A stretch of 64,000 nt of DNA from Phaeotremella fagi (taxonomy: Eukaryota > Basidiomycota > Tremellomycetes > Tremellales > Phaeotremellaceae), in the NCBI GenBank assembly GCA_001599715.1, contig BCHU01000006.1, positions 186,001 to 250,000 on the forward strand, written 5' to 3'. Below are positions 22,353 through 35,239 of this stretch, piece after piece (positions within the stretch are counted from its first letter, which is position 1; every line of letters starts with the position of its first letter). The notes beneath the pieces were generated by a model that was not told the origin of the DNA, ran no database searches, and saw only the letters and a list, made by a program, of their open reading frames with translations. The position numbers and the translations under genes were made by a program.

Positions 22353-22443
22353 GGTGAGCTATTGATTTATGTGAATGATGTACAGTTCAGACCAAGTTCC
22401 CACCCTCACTGCAAACAGTACATTAAAACGTCCATACGAATCC

Positions 22444-24241
22444 TCACAAATAACTCTGCAAAATCCTATACTTCTCCTTCGCCTCCTCAGTCTGTTGCTG
22501 TTGTGCCGTACTCCTCCTCCTATCCTCCGAAGCAATTCTAGATTGAACATTGGAACCTTCACCTTGTGACTCCGCGTCCGATCGATTGATCTGAACTTGA
22601 AGCTCTGTTGGTTCCATGTCAAACATATCTTTGAGATCCATCTCTCCCCCTTCATCCTTCTTCTTCACGACTTCGGCTGTGGGTTGCGATTGTGTGGAAG
22701 ATACCGCCTCACCTTTCTCGATAAAGCTCTCGAACTGGTTGTTTTGTTTTAGTCAATGCGTGGTGATAATGAACTTACACATCCTTTCGAGCTTAGGAAC
22801 GTGAAATTATGTCTGTAATGTTGGTACGCCAATCGAATTCCCTAGTTGGTTAGTATCAACTCATTTTATCGATGGCTTACTTGTGAGAAGGTTGGGTCGA
22901 CGAAGATACCGAGCTATAGCGTATTAGCACTGAATCTTCTAGGTGGCACTGAGTACCTACCAAAGAAATGAATAGACCCCTGGAACCGTATAAAAATGCG
23001 TACAGACAATAGAGCACGAATATTGGGTAGGTATCGATTGGGTGATAAGCCAAGAACAAATCGGTTACTGATTCATCGTCAACGACGATAAAAAAACCGA
23101 ACGTCGAGTCACTCACCACTGATGATAAGATTGATAATGGTCAAGACGATAGGATACATGGAGATCCTAAAAGCGATCAAAGCAAAGTTGTCTTGGAGAT
23201 GACCGAGAGATTGATTTTGTTGATCTCTGCAACAACCCTTCCCTCTTCTCAATTTACAGATCAGCGGACCTGAAAACCCTTTTCTTGGACATGTCGTTTG
23301 GAGACCTAGAGCTCCGTAGAGTTTTGCCGTGTTTTTACTTTGTCTTATTAGAACGGTCAAGGTCTGAGGTTAGTTCGATCCCCCTGGGTAGATCTTACGG
23401 CGACAACGGAGACGATGGCAATGGCACAGGCTAGTAGTTGCCATAAATACTATTCATGTTTAGTTCTTACTTTTTATTGCAGCTGAGCACTTACTATATC
23501 GAGCACGATATTTCTGACCCTTTCTTGATCATCCGCTGGGAGCAAGTTTAGTAACAGCCCCGTGTTACATTTCTACACTTACAGGCAGTGAACCAACTAT
23601 AGAATAAGGTCAATAATCAAGACATCTGAATCACAAACTACTCACCAACCACCCAACACCGGATCTTCTCCAAAATGCCCCAAAGCAGTTGGAGCAATTT
23701 CAATGATCAATCCCAAAGAAATCGAGATTCCTATATACCATCGTTCTAAACGTAGCGCCACTGGATCGCAGCCGAAACATATAATTAGAGCCAAGTTGAC
23801 AGCAATGAAGGTGCACAGGAAATTGACTCTGTTCAAATGATATTAGATCGAGTTGAACTTCCAAGCTGTTCACTCACGCTATCACAGATGAAAACAGGAA
23901 ATACAAGGCGACAGAGCATTTTTCGCCGAATCCAAACACATTTTCAGTCTAGAGTGAGGTCAACATGATATTTCGTACCAGCAACCTACAGCGTAATCAC
24001 CGTAATAAGCTGCCGCAAACGTTGCTCCGTAGATCAGTTCAAAAAACATCGTCCAAAGAATCAATCTGAAGGAAACTCGATCGAATTTCTTTCGAGCGGC
24101 AGGTGCTCGATATGCTATTCCTGTAGCAACCAGAAAACCGGCTGCCACAATCATACTTATACAGGATCCTGCTCCTGACGCCGTCCAGATGGCGGCGGTA
24201 ACGTCGTCAGTGAGATATGGTGAGGGTGCAATGTCAGTCAT
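22444..24241 (-). CDS. Seven-transmembrane receptor-like protein
   Basis: Multi-exon gene. I chose ATG 24239-24241 (MTDIAPSPYLTDDVTAA), which gives a short extracellular-type N-terminus before the first membrane segment; a longer in-frame start lies upstream. Seven hydrophobic segments can be followed across the exons: ISMIVAAGFLVATGIAY; LILWTMFFELIYGATFAAAY; ALYFLFSSVIAVNFLCTFIA; YIGISISLGLIIEIAPTAL; LWQLLACAIAIVSVVATL; RISMYPIVLTIINLIIS; FVLYCLYAFLYGSRGLF. A Cys-rich loop (CPRKGF, CCRDQ) lies between segments 5 and 6, and a hydrophilic charged tail ends EKYRILQSYL. The layout resembles fungal Git3/cAMP-receptor-like GPCRs, but I see no decisive signature. Ligand unknown. Confidence 0.7.
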
Positions 24242-24876
24242 GGTTGTCGATGTGGATGTTTCCAAGAGATGGATGCATAAAAGATTGTTTATGATATATA
24301 TCTGAATAAGTTCCCATAATTGAATTGAGATCAAATTTGAATTGACGAAATGAAATGTCTCACTATTCAATTTACCTATCGATTGAGTTCATTGCTTATC
24401 TTGGACATCTATCGATAGAGACATAAATTAGCTTCCACTTATTCAATTGGGGTTATCGTAACACTTGAAAGGATCGAGGGTATTAAGTCTACTTTATAGA
24501 TGGTGACAGTTAATGGTGAAGTTAGAGAAATTTCCTCCGTAATCAGTCTGCTTTGAATCTCGTGTAGTGCCCATTGTCCAATGCGTGCATGGTCACACAG
24601 ATAATAAAAGTTGATAACTGGTATGCTTTCTTGTCGATACCAGTCATGATGATCCCTTGTAGATGGTAGTTTGCTTAATCTATCGTCTTGTCTCTTGCTT
24701 GATTTGTTTACTGTTCTTTGTACTTGTACAGTACCTCCAGGTGAAAATTAGGCGCGCTAAAGTTGATACGCCTAATTGCTTTCACCTTTGCCACCATTAA
24801 AGATTTCAGTTTTCGAGCAAAGCATAAACATTTCTAGTTTCTTCATCTTTTTACCTCATCCCATCCTTACCTCATC
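24242..24876. promoter_or_regulatory. Divergent promoter, 7TM gene / PRP43, with inverted repeat
   Basis: 635 bp between divergent starts. About 100 bp before the PRP43 ATG there is a perfect 9-bp inverted repeat: AATTAGGCG at 24746-24754 and CGCCTAATT at 24769-24777, with a 14-nt loop. Nothing else was identified. Confidence 0.5.
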
Positions 24877-27682
<2,806 letters not shown>

Positions 27683-27825
27683 ATGGTTGTTTTATTTTTG
27701 GTTTTACAGTTGTCTTTCAGACCCGATCGTATATTATCTAGCATATCAAATGCATAATCGATTGAATCTCTGTACTCTTATATAACACCCCATCATCTCC
27801 CAACCTGAATCCTTGGATTAGACGA

Positions 27826-29571
27826 TCAAATGAAACGTTGGACGACAACAGCGTTTTGAAGTTTGGCTTCTTCGATTGTTTGAGCGTTGTTGGTGAGTTC
27901 TCGATTGGGGAAGGTGGTTTGTAAAACGTAACTACGAGGGTCGACGCGTGCTCTGCAAGACTGGTTCAGTTAACGTGAAAAAAGAGGATAGTGACCACCT
28001 ACGCAGAAACGAAATTACGTAGATCGGCAATTGTGTGTGTAAGATTGACACGAGCAACGAGTCTATGTACATCAGCTGATATTCTAACCCAGATATTTAC
28101 CTTGTGCCATCACCTAATCTAACCTGTATACTTGTACTTGGTTTCGTCTCATCTAAAGCAAAAGTCGAAGAACCAGTTGCAGGACTAGCGGTACCCGTAC
28201 CAGAGGGTGCCCCTCCATCATAAGCACCAGGGATTGTTGGTGTACTACGTCCACTTCCAGTTATTGATGGAGTAGGTGAACCTAATCTGTTCCCACTACC
28301 TTCAAAGGGTTTCATCGGTTTCTTAGGTGGTGGAACGTAAGCTTCGGATTTCCGTTGTCTAACGACGACTTGAAGTGGTTGATTGAATTTGACGTTGAAT
28401 ATCGCAGGTGGGGCTCGACCAGCTTCGATGGCTTTCAAGAGATCTTGACTTGTGGGATCGTCGTAAGGGAACAATGGTCCGTCCTCTATTGAGAAACCGT
28501 CACGCCAGAAGGTAAGTTGTCTTTGTTGAGGTTCTTCATCTTCAGGAGGTGGAGCTGGTCTTTGACCAAATAACGATGCTAGGATTCCAGAGGGTCCGGG
28601 AGCTGATGAAGAGGTTGCGGCTGATGGTTGCGTTGGAAGAGTGGTTTCGGCAGGTTCTTCATCTGTACCAAGAACGTTACCTGAGCCTGTCCATGGATTC
28701 TTTTTGGGTTTTTGTTGAGCAGATGGATCGTCAGCTACTCCGTTCCTGTGAGATCGTTTAGCATGGTGGTGGATGTCAGATGATTGACTTACTCTTTGGC
28801 TTGTTTGAGGATTTTGTCTATCAACGAAACTGGTTTGTCATCAGGTGGACCATTGGGATTTTGGATAGCGAGTCCACTTCACACAGGTGAGTCATCAACT
28901 CGCTGTGTATATTCGGGGTGAACTCACCTTCGTTCTCCGCCAGCATAAGTTGTTTCACCTTTAGGTTTATCTTCTTCATCTGAATCTTCAGGTTGATTCT
29001 ATGATCACATCAGTCAACTATGATCAATCAAACCCAAAAGTAAACCTACCAAAGAACCGAAAGTTGCAATTCTTGGTCCACCAGCATCAGCCTTCTTTTT
29101 GGTTACAGGAGCTTTACCCCAACCTGAAGGAGTTGATGATTCGATTGGTCTTCCATCTAACGTATAAGCTGTACCAGTTCTATGACTGTTATCTCCAGAG
29201 GGTTGATTGTTGGTCTCGTCAGCCATGATTGTATCGTCTAGTTCGTCTTCGTCGAAGTCGTCGGGGTCTTCTTGGAAACCTTGTAGATTAGGTGCGTCAG
29301 CTGTTTCGGTTGCGTAGAAATCTTCAATAGCGCCCTGATCAATTTTCATCAGATTGAATGATGATAGCACTTAAAGAGAACTGAGCAACTTACCTCTAAG
29401 TTCGTTCCTGTGGATAGAAAATGTTGAGCTTGGTCTGGAGTAGCTTGGGTTATGGCAATGAATTGATCGATATCTGTTGCGAAGAAAGTCAGTCCGCATA
29501 CTTTCTACAGTCTGAATGACTCTTATTTTCCATCTAAACCTACCTTGTTGAGTTACGTTCAATCCAGGCAT
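27826..29571 (-). CDS. SHP1: Shp1/p47-type UBX cofactor of Cdc48/p97
   Basis: Multi-exon gene starting MPGLNVTQQ at 29569-29571. Domain order fits p47/Shp1. A UBA-like N-terminus comes first (IDQFIAITQATPDQAQHFL, then EGAIEDFYATE). An acidic/Gly linker follows with GDNSHRTGTAYTLDG and TYAGGERSGLAIQNP. The SEP domain is around RQLTFWRDGFSIEDGPLFPY and KAIEAGRAPPAIFNVKFNQP. A Ser/Gly/Pro linker leads to a C-terminal UBX domain (STSIQVRLGDGTR ... RSYVLQTTFPNREL ... AVVVQRFI). FPN in the UBX domain is the Cdc48-binding FPR-type loop with Asn in place of Arg. The family delivers ubiquitinated cargo to Cdc48 and aids membrane fusion and PP1 regulation. Confidence 0.92.
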
Positions 29572-29777
29572 AATATCTTAACAAAGGTATAGATGAAAGA
29601 GTTAGAAATTCAAGCTGAGAGATAATCAAAATAGAGACAACTAAGCGTCATTTTGAGCCTGACATCCTCAGGAAGTCAGCCTGACATTTATGCGGGGCAA
29701 CAAGTTGTAACATAATATCTTCAAAAAACTTTAACCTGTCAACAACATCAAAAATCAAAAAAGCAAAGTATGTTAGA

Positions 29778-32702
29778 ATGAATGCAGATGAAGACAGAGA
29801 GACCATCGACAAGCCGACGAAGCGAAGACAAGAACCAGAAGTTGTAATCGAGAAACCTCATTGGCAACGTGAGTCTAACATCCTGATTTAGCTCATATCC
29901 AGTCAACGCCCAAGCTGGTCCCTCGTCGTTCGAGGACGACACTTCCCTTCAATGGTATCTTCGTAATCTCGATAAACACATCAAAAGATCACTTGATCAA
30001 TTATCTGGTGATGTCCCAAAACCGTCTTATCTTAGTGCCAACAGACCATATCAAGATGGAAATCGTTTGAACTATTCTCGACCTACACCCATACCACCCT
30101 CGAATTGTTACTGGACATGGGATGAGAAATGTTGTTTCTACTCATCGTTATCCAGGCATTCTAGATACAGAACCGATCTGATAGCTTTGGATATTGGTAC
30201 CAAGAATGAGACTGAGGTCATTTATTACATGGAATTAATGGAGAAATGTTTAAAGATCGTTGAATTCGGTATTGATGATGAGGATATCGATGAAGACGGT
30301 GATGAACATTTGAATTACGTTGAGGATAATAAATCAGGGAAGAAGATTGGTGGGAAAAGGGATCGGTCGAGTCGTTGGGGTGGTAGTCATATCTGGAAAG
30401 AAGGTTTTGCACCTTCAGCAAGAGAGATGTCTGATGAGTGGATCGAGAAAGAGGAATCACTTTCGCAAGACGCTATAGATTACATTGACACTTCCCAAGA
30501 AGAGAAGAACAGATTACTATTAGTTTCAGAAAGGAAATCGGAGAAACGGAAGTGGATGAATCATTTCGACGAAGATACGAAACAACAGGTTAAACATTTA
30601 CGCACTTCAACCAGTAAACTTGCCAGAGAGGAGACGATGGGTAGAATGTCGTTAAAATGGGAAAGTGAAGATTGGTTAAGAGAAATTGATTCGGATAAAG
30701 CTTTACAATTGGACAGAATCATGACTCCAACTTGGGCTCATTGGTATGCCAAACGAGTAGGGAAATTAACAAACAATCAATTGGATTCACCCACCACATC
30801 CCGAAACATATCTAGAACACCCAACGAAACAACGCATTCTCCCGAATTATCGAATACCATAACAACAGATAAAGCTCAACGTGTCCAACTTGAAAATCAA
30901 GAATTAGACGAATTGCAGAAAATCCCGAAAAAATTACGAGACCCTGTCCAAAAAGATAGATTAAAGGTTCTTTTGAATAGACGAAGGAATAGGGAGAAAT
31001 ATAGACAAGATAAATTGGTTCTGGAAGGGATGAGTTTGAAGGAGATCTCGAAGAAGGGTGGGGCTGATGCTATAATGACTAAAAGGGCTTTGGAGGGAAA
31101 AGAGAACACTCCAACAAGTGTTGAGAAGGTTGATAAAAAGGTTCCCAGACGTCCTAGAAAGGAGGTACCTCCTGGTCTAACAGTTAAAATGGAATCTTTC
31201 GAAAACGAAGGGACGGCTTCTCATTCACCTTCCCGATCTCGATCTCGATCTCAACTCGTAGTGGAATCCGGACCTTCACCGATTTTAGATGAAGATGATG
31301 GAGATGCTATTACCGAGAGATCGTTTCATCACAGTAAAAGTGACAAGTATGTGGAGTTGAAGGAGCTGAAAAAGTTGGAAATCGATAAGAAGATTATTGA
31401 GAAGGGATTGGAAGTGATAAATTTCGCTACGTTAGCTACGTATCTAAGGTGGGGATTTCACTTACGTCTAAAACTTTTACTGATAACCTTCAGTCCTAGT
31501 GCTTATGAAGACCCTCTCAATGACAACCTCGAAAACGATGATACGAATTCATCGACTTCAGAATCTCCAGGCATGAATCTCTCACTCAAAGTCCTCGAAC
31601 TCTTGCACACACAACTTTTAAATTACCTTCGACCTCTTATTTACCGAACAGTTTTCCTTGCTGAAAATGGGGGTCAGAGTCAAATTCCAAATGGTCTTGA
31701 TCGAGCATATGAAAATGGTGTTTTTCAAGTTGACGAGTTGAATGGAGAGGATGTGGAAGTAGAAGCCGAGCCGATCAATACTAAAAATCGAGAAATCTCT
31801 GAAGATCACGTCAAAGTCGCGCTCTCCCTTCTCAACCATCGTTATACCAATCGAGAGGGATCAGAAGAAATCGACTCGGAAGAAGAATCACTCCGATTCC
31901 ATCAAATGGCTCTAAGCAATCTACCCCTTAGCAAAGAAGATATCGAGGAAGAGATGAACATGAGTTTATCGGAGAATAAATTGATCACGCTCGAGGATCA
32001 TTTGTTGGATCGAGCTCAGGAGGAAATGGATACTGCGCATGATGTTTTGTTTGAGAGGGTTTTGTGGGAAGGGGTTGGGGGTGGAGATGTTGAGGTTGAA
32101 GATGTTCTGGAGGATTATGAGGTTTCGGGAATTTGGAAGTTTGGAAATGGGGGTGAGGAGGTTGATGTGATTGATGATGATGCGGTGTCGGGTCAGGGGG
32201 ATGATGATGGTTCTGAGGAGGGGAAAGAAACGGAAGGGAAAGTATTGGGCGGGATGGGTGACAGATCTGAAGAAGAGGATGAAGATGAGGGCGAAATTGT
32301 GGAGAGAAGAGTGAGAACAGCTGAAAAAGGTAAGTCTTCCTTAAAGCATTTTATCAAGATCCAATCGAATACTGATTTCTTCACCTCTCACTTCATTCAG
32401 AATACAAAACCCTGCTCAACGGAATAAACGTCAAAAGACGTAAACGTGAAAAAGAACGGAACGATCTGACGAAACTCCGATTGAAAAGTCGTAAAATTCG
32501 TCATAAACATCAGAGTGCTGCTGTTATTTCTGATAGTGAAGATGAGTACTTGGGTGCTTGGGATGAAGATTATGTTGATAAAAGCGGTCGTGGACGAGGT
32601 GAGGGTGATGGTGAGAAGGGGGAGGAAGAGGGAGTTGGAGATGGAGGTGAAGATGAAGATTTGGGTGAGAATGACGATAATGACGATAATGTGGAAAATT
32701 AA
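29778..32702 (+). CDS. SANT/Myb-domain protein, Rrn5-like (RNA polymerase I initiation)
   Basis: Four exons with introns of 34, 45 and 71 nt give 924 residues from ATG 29778-29780 (MNADEDRETIDKPTK). A SANT-like block sits around residues 98-150: YWTWDEKCCFYSSLSRHS, then RTDLIALDIGTKNETEV. Its order (WT-x-x-E, SRHSRYR-DLIA, IGTK) resembles the Rrn5 subunit of the fungal upstream activating factor for rDNA transcription. Downstream are ESEDWLREIDSDKALQLD and TWAHWYAKRVG, a helical DNA-binding-like region, Ser-Arg dipeptides, and a long acidic C-terminus (DDNDDNVEN at the end). It is much longer than yeast Rrn5, so the assignment is by the SANT block only. A general chromatin SANT protein is the alternative. 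Confidence 0.62.
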
Positions 32703-33429
32703 TGACGTTCACGACTTCAAGTATGTATGAAATGCATGAATAAATGTTCACAGAGACAAGCATGCACGAGTATTGGTACAGTCACACCGTACCGTACACT
32801 GCCAGGACGCAAAAAGAACACTCACCAAGTGGCAAAGTAACAGAGTGCCACCTCAAAAACCTCCACCTCTCAAGTCCAAAAAAAGGGAGATTGAATACGC
32901 ACCAGAACCTTATTCCTAACCAGTCAAAATGGAAATCCCCAATCATATAACAATGACACCAGCGTTCTTTTCAATCTTCAACATCCAAATTGTTATATCC
33001 AAATCATCAAACTCCTTGAATCGGCGAGTTTTCTATGCTTTTGGAGGTGGATTGAAGTTGATTTTTCAGGTTTATACATTGAATTCGAAATTTCGTTAAC
33101 GTCTTTTCCCACTTAATCATCGTTTCTCACTCGCTTACGTGAGTTTTCATTTTTTCACTTTTGGATGGTGATTTTGAGCTAACTTTGAGATGGATTTAGA
33201 CCTTCTTGTAGCTCGTTACACCATTCCCAAGCTCATCACTCCGCTAAAGTCTCTTACCACAAGCTCTCCTTGACATTTCGTAAGTCCTCCCAAAGAATTC
33301 TACGAATTTACCAAGTCCACTAAAGCAAAGTCGTACAGAAACTCAATTTTCACACTTAAAACATCATATCACCCAACAATCGCTGCTTTAGCTCCCAAAA
33401 CAACTTATCCAAGCTCAAAAATATCGACA
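32703..33429. other. Intergenic, 727 bp
   Basis: Holds the 3' flank of the SANT gene and the promoter of the next gene. CT-rich and AT-rich patches are visible but there is no gene, tandem repeat or RNA structure I can support. A spliced 5' UTR for the downstream gene is possible. Confidence 0.45.
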
Positions 33430-34314
33430 ATGTCAGTTCAACACCAACGTCCACTCCCACCGCCAGGTTTTCTCATGATTCCGAGACCATACCGACTGAC
33501 CGAATCCATCCCAATCAAACACTTCGAAAATTTAGTCGATGAATCCAACGGGGAACCAGAATTCCAAGTCTCCCTCAACCTCGATGATATCTTTGGTCCA
33601 AAGGAACATCCAGAATCAACAGTTCTTTATCAAAAAGTGTGTCATCCAGATAAACCTGTTCCTCTAGCTATGCCTAGAGCTACACGGGTTACTCGTAAGA
33701 TCATCAAGAAACTTGAAGTTATGGTAAAAGACTCCAACGGTCAACCTCCTTCTTCTATCAATATCCATCTGGATAATGGTGATGGTAGACCAAAGAACAC
33801 CAACGAACAAGTATGGTGGCGAGGGATGTCTAACACCAACGGTGGCGGTTTCGGTCCTTCCTCCGAACCTATCACTCCCACCAAGTCAGAAACCTCCATC
33901 ACAATCCCATCCCCAAACGCCAGCGATTACTTGCTCGCTGGCGATTATCATGAGTATCCTCAAATTCCAACTCTCAAAAACGATCACCCATTCAACCCTG
34001 CTCGTGTTCCCAAACAACGGGCCGAGGACTACCTCATTCTAGAAGATGTCCACGAACATCCACAGGTCATCTTCACTCCACCTCATCCACAAAGACCAAA
34101 GGTCTTTTTTAATCGACACCCATCTCCACCACGTCCAAAGACACCTAGAGGTGTTTCAAGATTTATCTTTCATGGAGTCATCAAACCGTTTGTTGGTTTT
34201 GCCAAGAAAAGTTATCAACAGCTCAAAGGTCAATATAACTTTTACTCTGGTACCCATGAGGTTGAGTCTTACGATTCCCTCTGGAGGGATATTTGTGCGG
34301 AGACTGCTTGTTAG
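33430..34314 (+). CDS. Intronless hypothetical protein with duplicated DYL-HEHPQ motif
   Basis: ORF of 294 residues starting MSVQHQRPLPPPGFLMIP. No signal peptide is obvious. The sequence is Pro/His-rich with paired segments suggesting internal duplication: KHFENLVDESNGEPEFQVSL versus KLEVMVKDSNGQPPSSINI, and ASDYLLAGDYHEYPQI versus AEDYLILEDVHEHPQVI. The C-terminus has a basic stretch and a hydrophobic helix (SRFIFHGVIKPFVGFAKKSY) and ends DICAETAC. I do not recognise a family. It is unusual here for having no intron, and may be a lineage-specific gene. Confidence 0.65.
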   Translation: MSVQHQRPLPPPGFLMIPRPYRLTESIPIKHFENLVDESNGEPEFQVSLNLDDIFGPKEHPESTVLYQKVCHPDKPVPLAMPRATRVTRKIIKKLEVMVKDSNGQPPSSINIHLDNGDGRPKNTNEQVWWRGMSNTNGGGFGPSSEPITPTKSETSITIPSPNASDYLLAGDYHEYPQIPTLKNDHPFNPARVPKQRAEDYLILEDVHEHPQVIFTPPHPQRPKVFFNRHPSPPRPKTPRGVSRFIFHGVIKPFVGFAKKSYQQLKGQYNFYSGTHEVESYDSLWRDICAETAC

Positions 34315-34667
34315 TGCTTTATTACGGTAACCAGTAGATGGTCTCATCCTCTGTAAAACGGTCTTGTACTTATTTCTCTTTTCTCTTGATTTGTATCAAA
34401 AGTTTCTTTATTCATGTCTGGCCCCAAGAAGGAGTTTTTTTGTCATAGTTTTAAATTATTAAATGTCATAGTATCATGAATAGTCTTCTGTCAAACATAT
34501 CCATGTCACCTAGAACATCGTTATAAGCACTTACCCATTCGACAACAACACAGCACCAAAGTCTTCAAGGAGGAGCGGAGATCCCCCAATCTCCGAAACT
34601 CACCTCCAACGCACCAAAAGATGAATCCAATCCAACGTTCTCCCATCCAACCAAAACATCAAACACA
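34315..34667. other. Intergenic, 353 bp upstream of OST5
   Basis: 3' flank of the intronless gene and OST5 promoter. Nothing else seen. Confidence 0.45.
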
Positions 34668-35009
34668 ATGTCAGAATCCTATCAAACCATAAAAGTAAGT
34701 CCAAGTCCAACCCGATAGCTAAACCAACCCCAACCAGAACCTCCAAGCAACCCTCCCACCGTTCACCCCTCTCTTACCTCCAACGACACTACCCCCTATA
34801 GCCCTGGTATCTTTGATAACAGTCTTCGCCCTAAGTTTCGTTTTCGCTACGTAAGTCCGATGTGTTTATTGGTATGGGGTTGATGATTGATGATTACTAG
34901 GACAAGATCTAAGAATCCACTTGGGGAGGTTATGATTTCGATAGTAGCCTCGCTTTTAGCTGGGTTTGGGGTCGTTGCTCTCTTCTGTACTGTTGGGGTT
35001 TACGTTTGA
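34668..35009 (+). CDS. OST5: OST5 / TMEM258 subunit of oligosaccharyltransferase
   Basis: Small three-exon gene (introns of 43 and 50 nt) encoding 82 residues from ATG 34668-34670 (MSESYQTIK). It has two transmembrane helices, LPPIALVSLITVFALSFVFA and VMISIVASLLAGFGVVALF, and ends in TVGVYV, the hallmark C-terminus of Ost5 and TMEM258 (VGIYV/FGVYV). The protein is a small ER subunit that contacts the catalytic Stt3 in the complex that transfers glycan from dolichol to Asn of nascent proteins. Each exon is too short to show up as a long ORF. The length matches yeast Ost5 (about 86 residues). Confidence 0.9.
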
Positions 35010-35239
35010 ATCACCACTCCTTTCTCATGACAAACATCGAAAATGTACTTCGACAGTATGCATATATCCATCCACCAACGCTTTTCAAGATACTCAATAT
35101 CATCATTCGTCGATTACAATAACCTGATATAAACAAGAACGGATACAGGCAAACTCACGACCCCTAGGGCAAAATGATTAAAACTACAAAACAAAATTGT
35201 CCATGAAACGAATAAACAATGAACCACCTCTAACCATCA

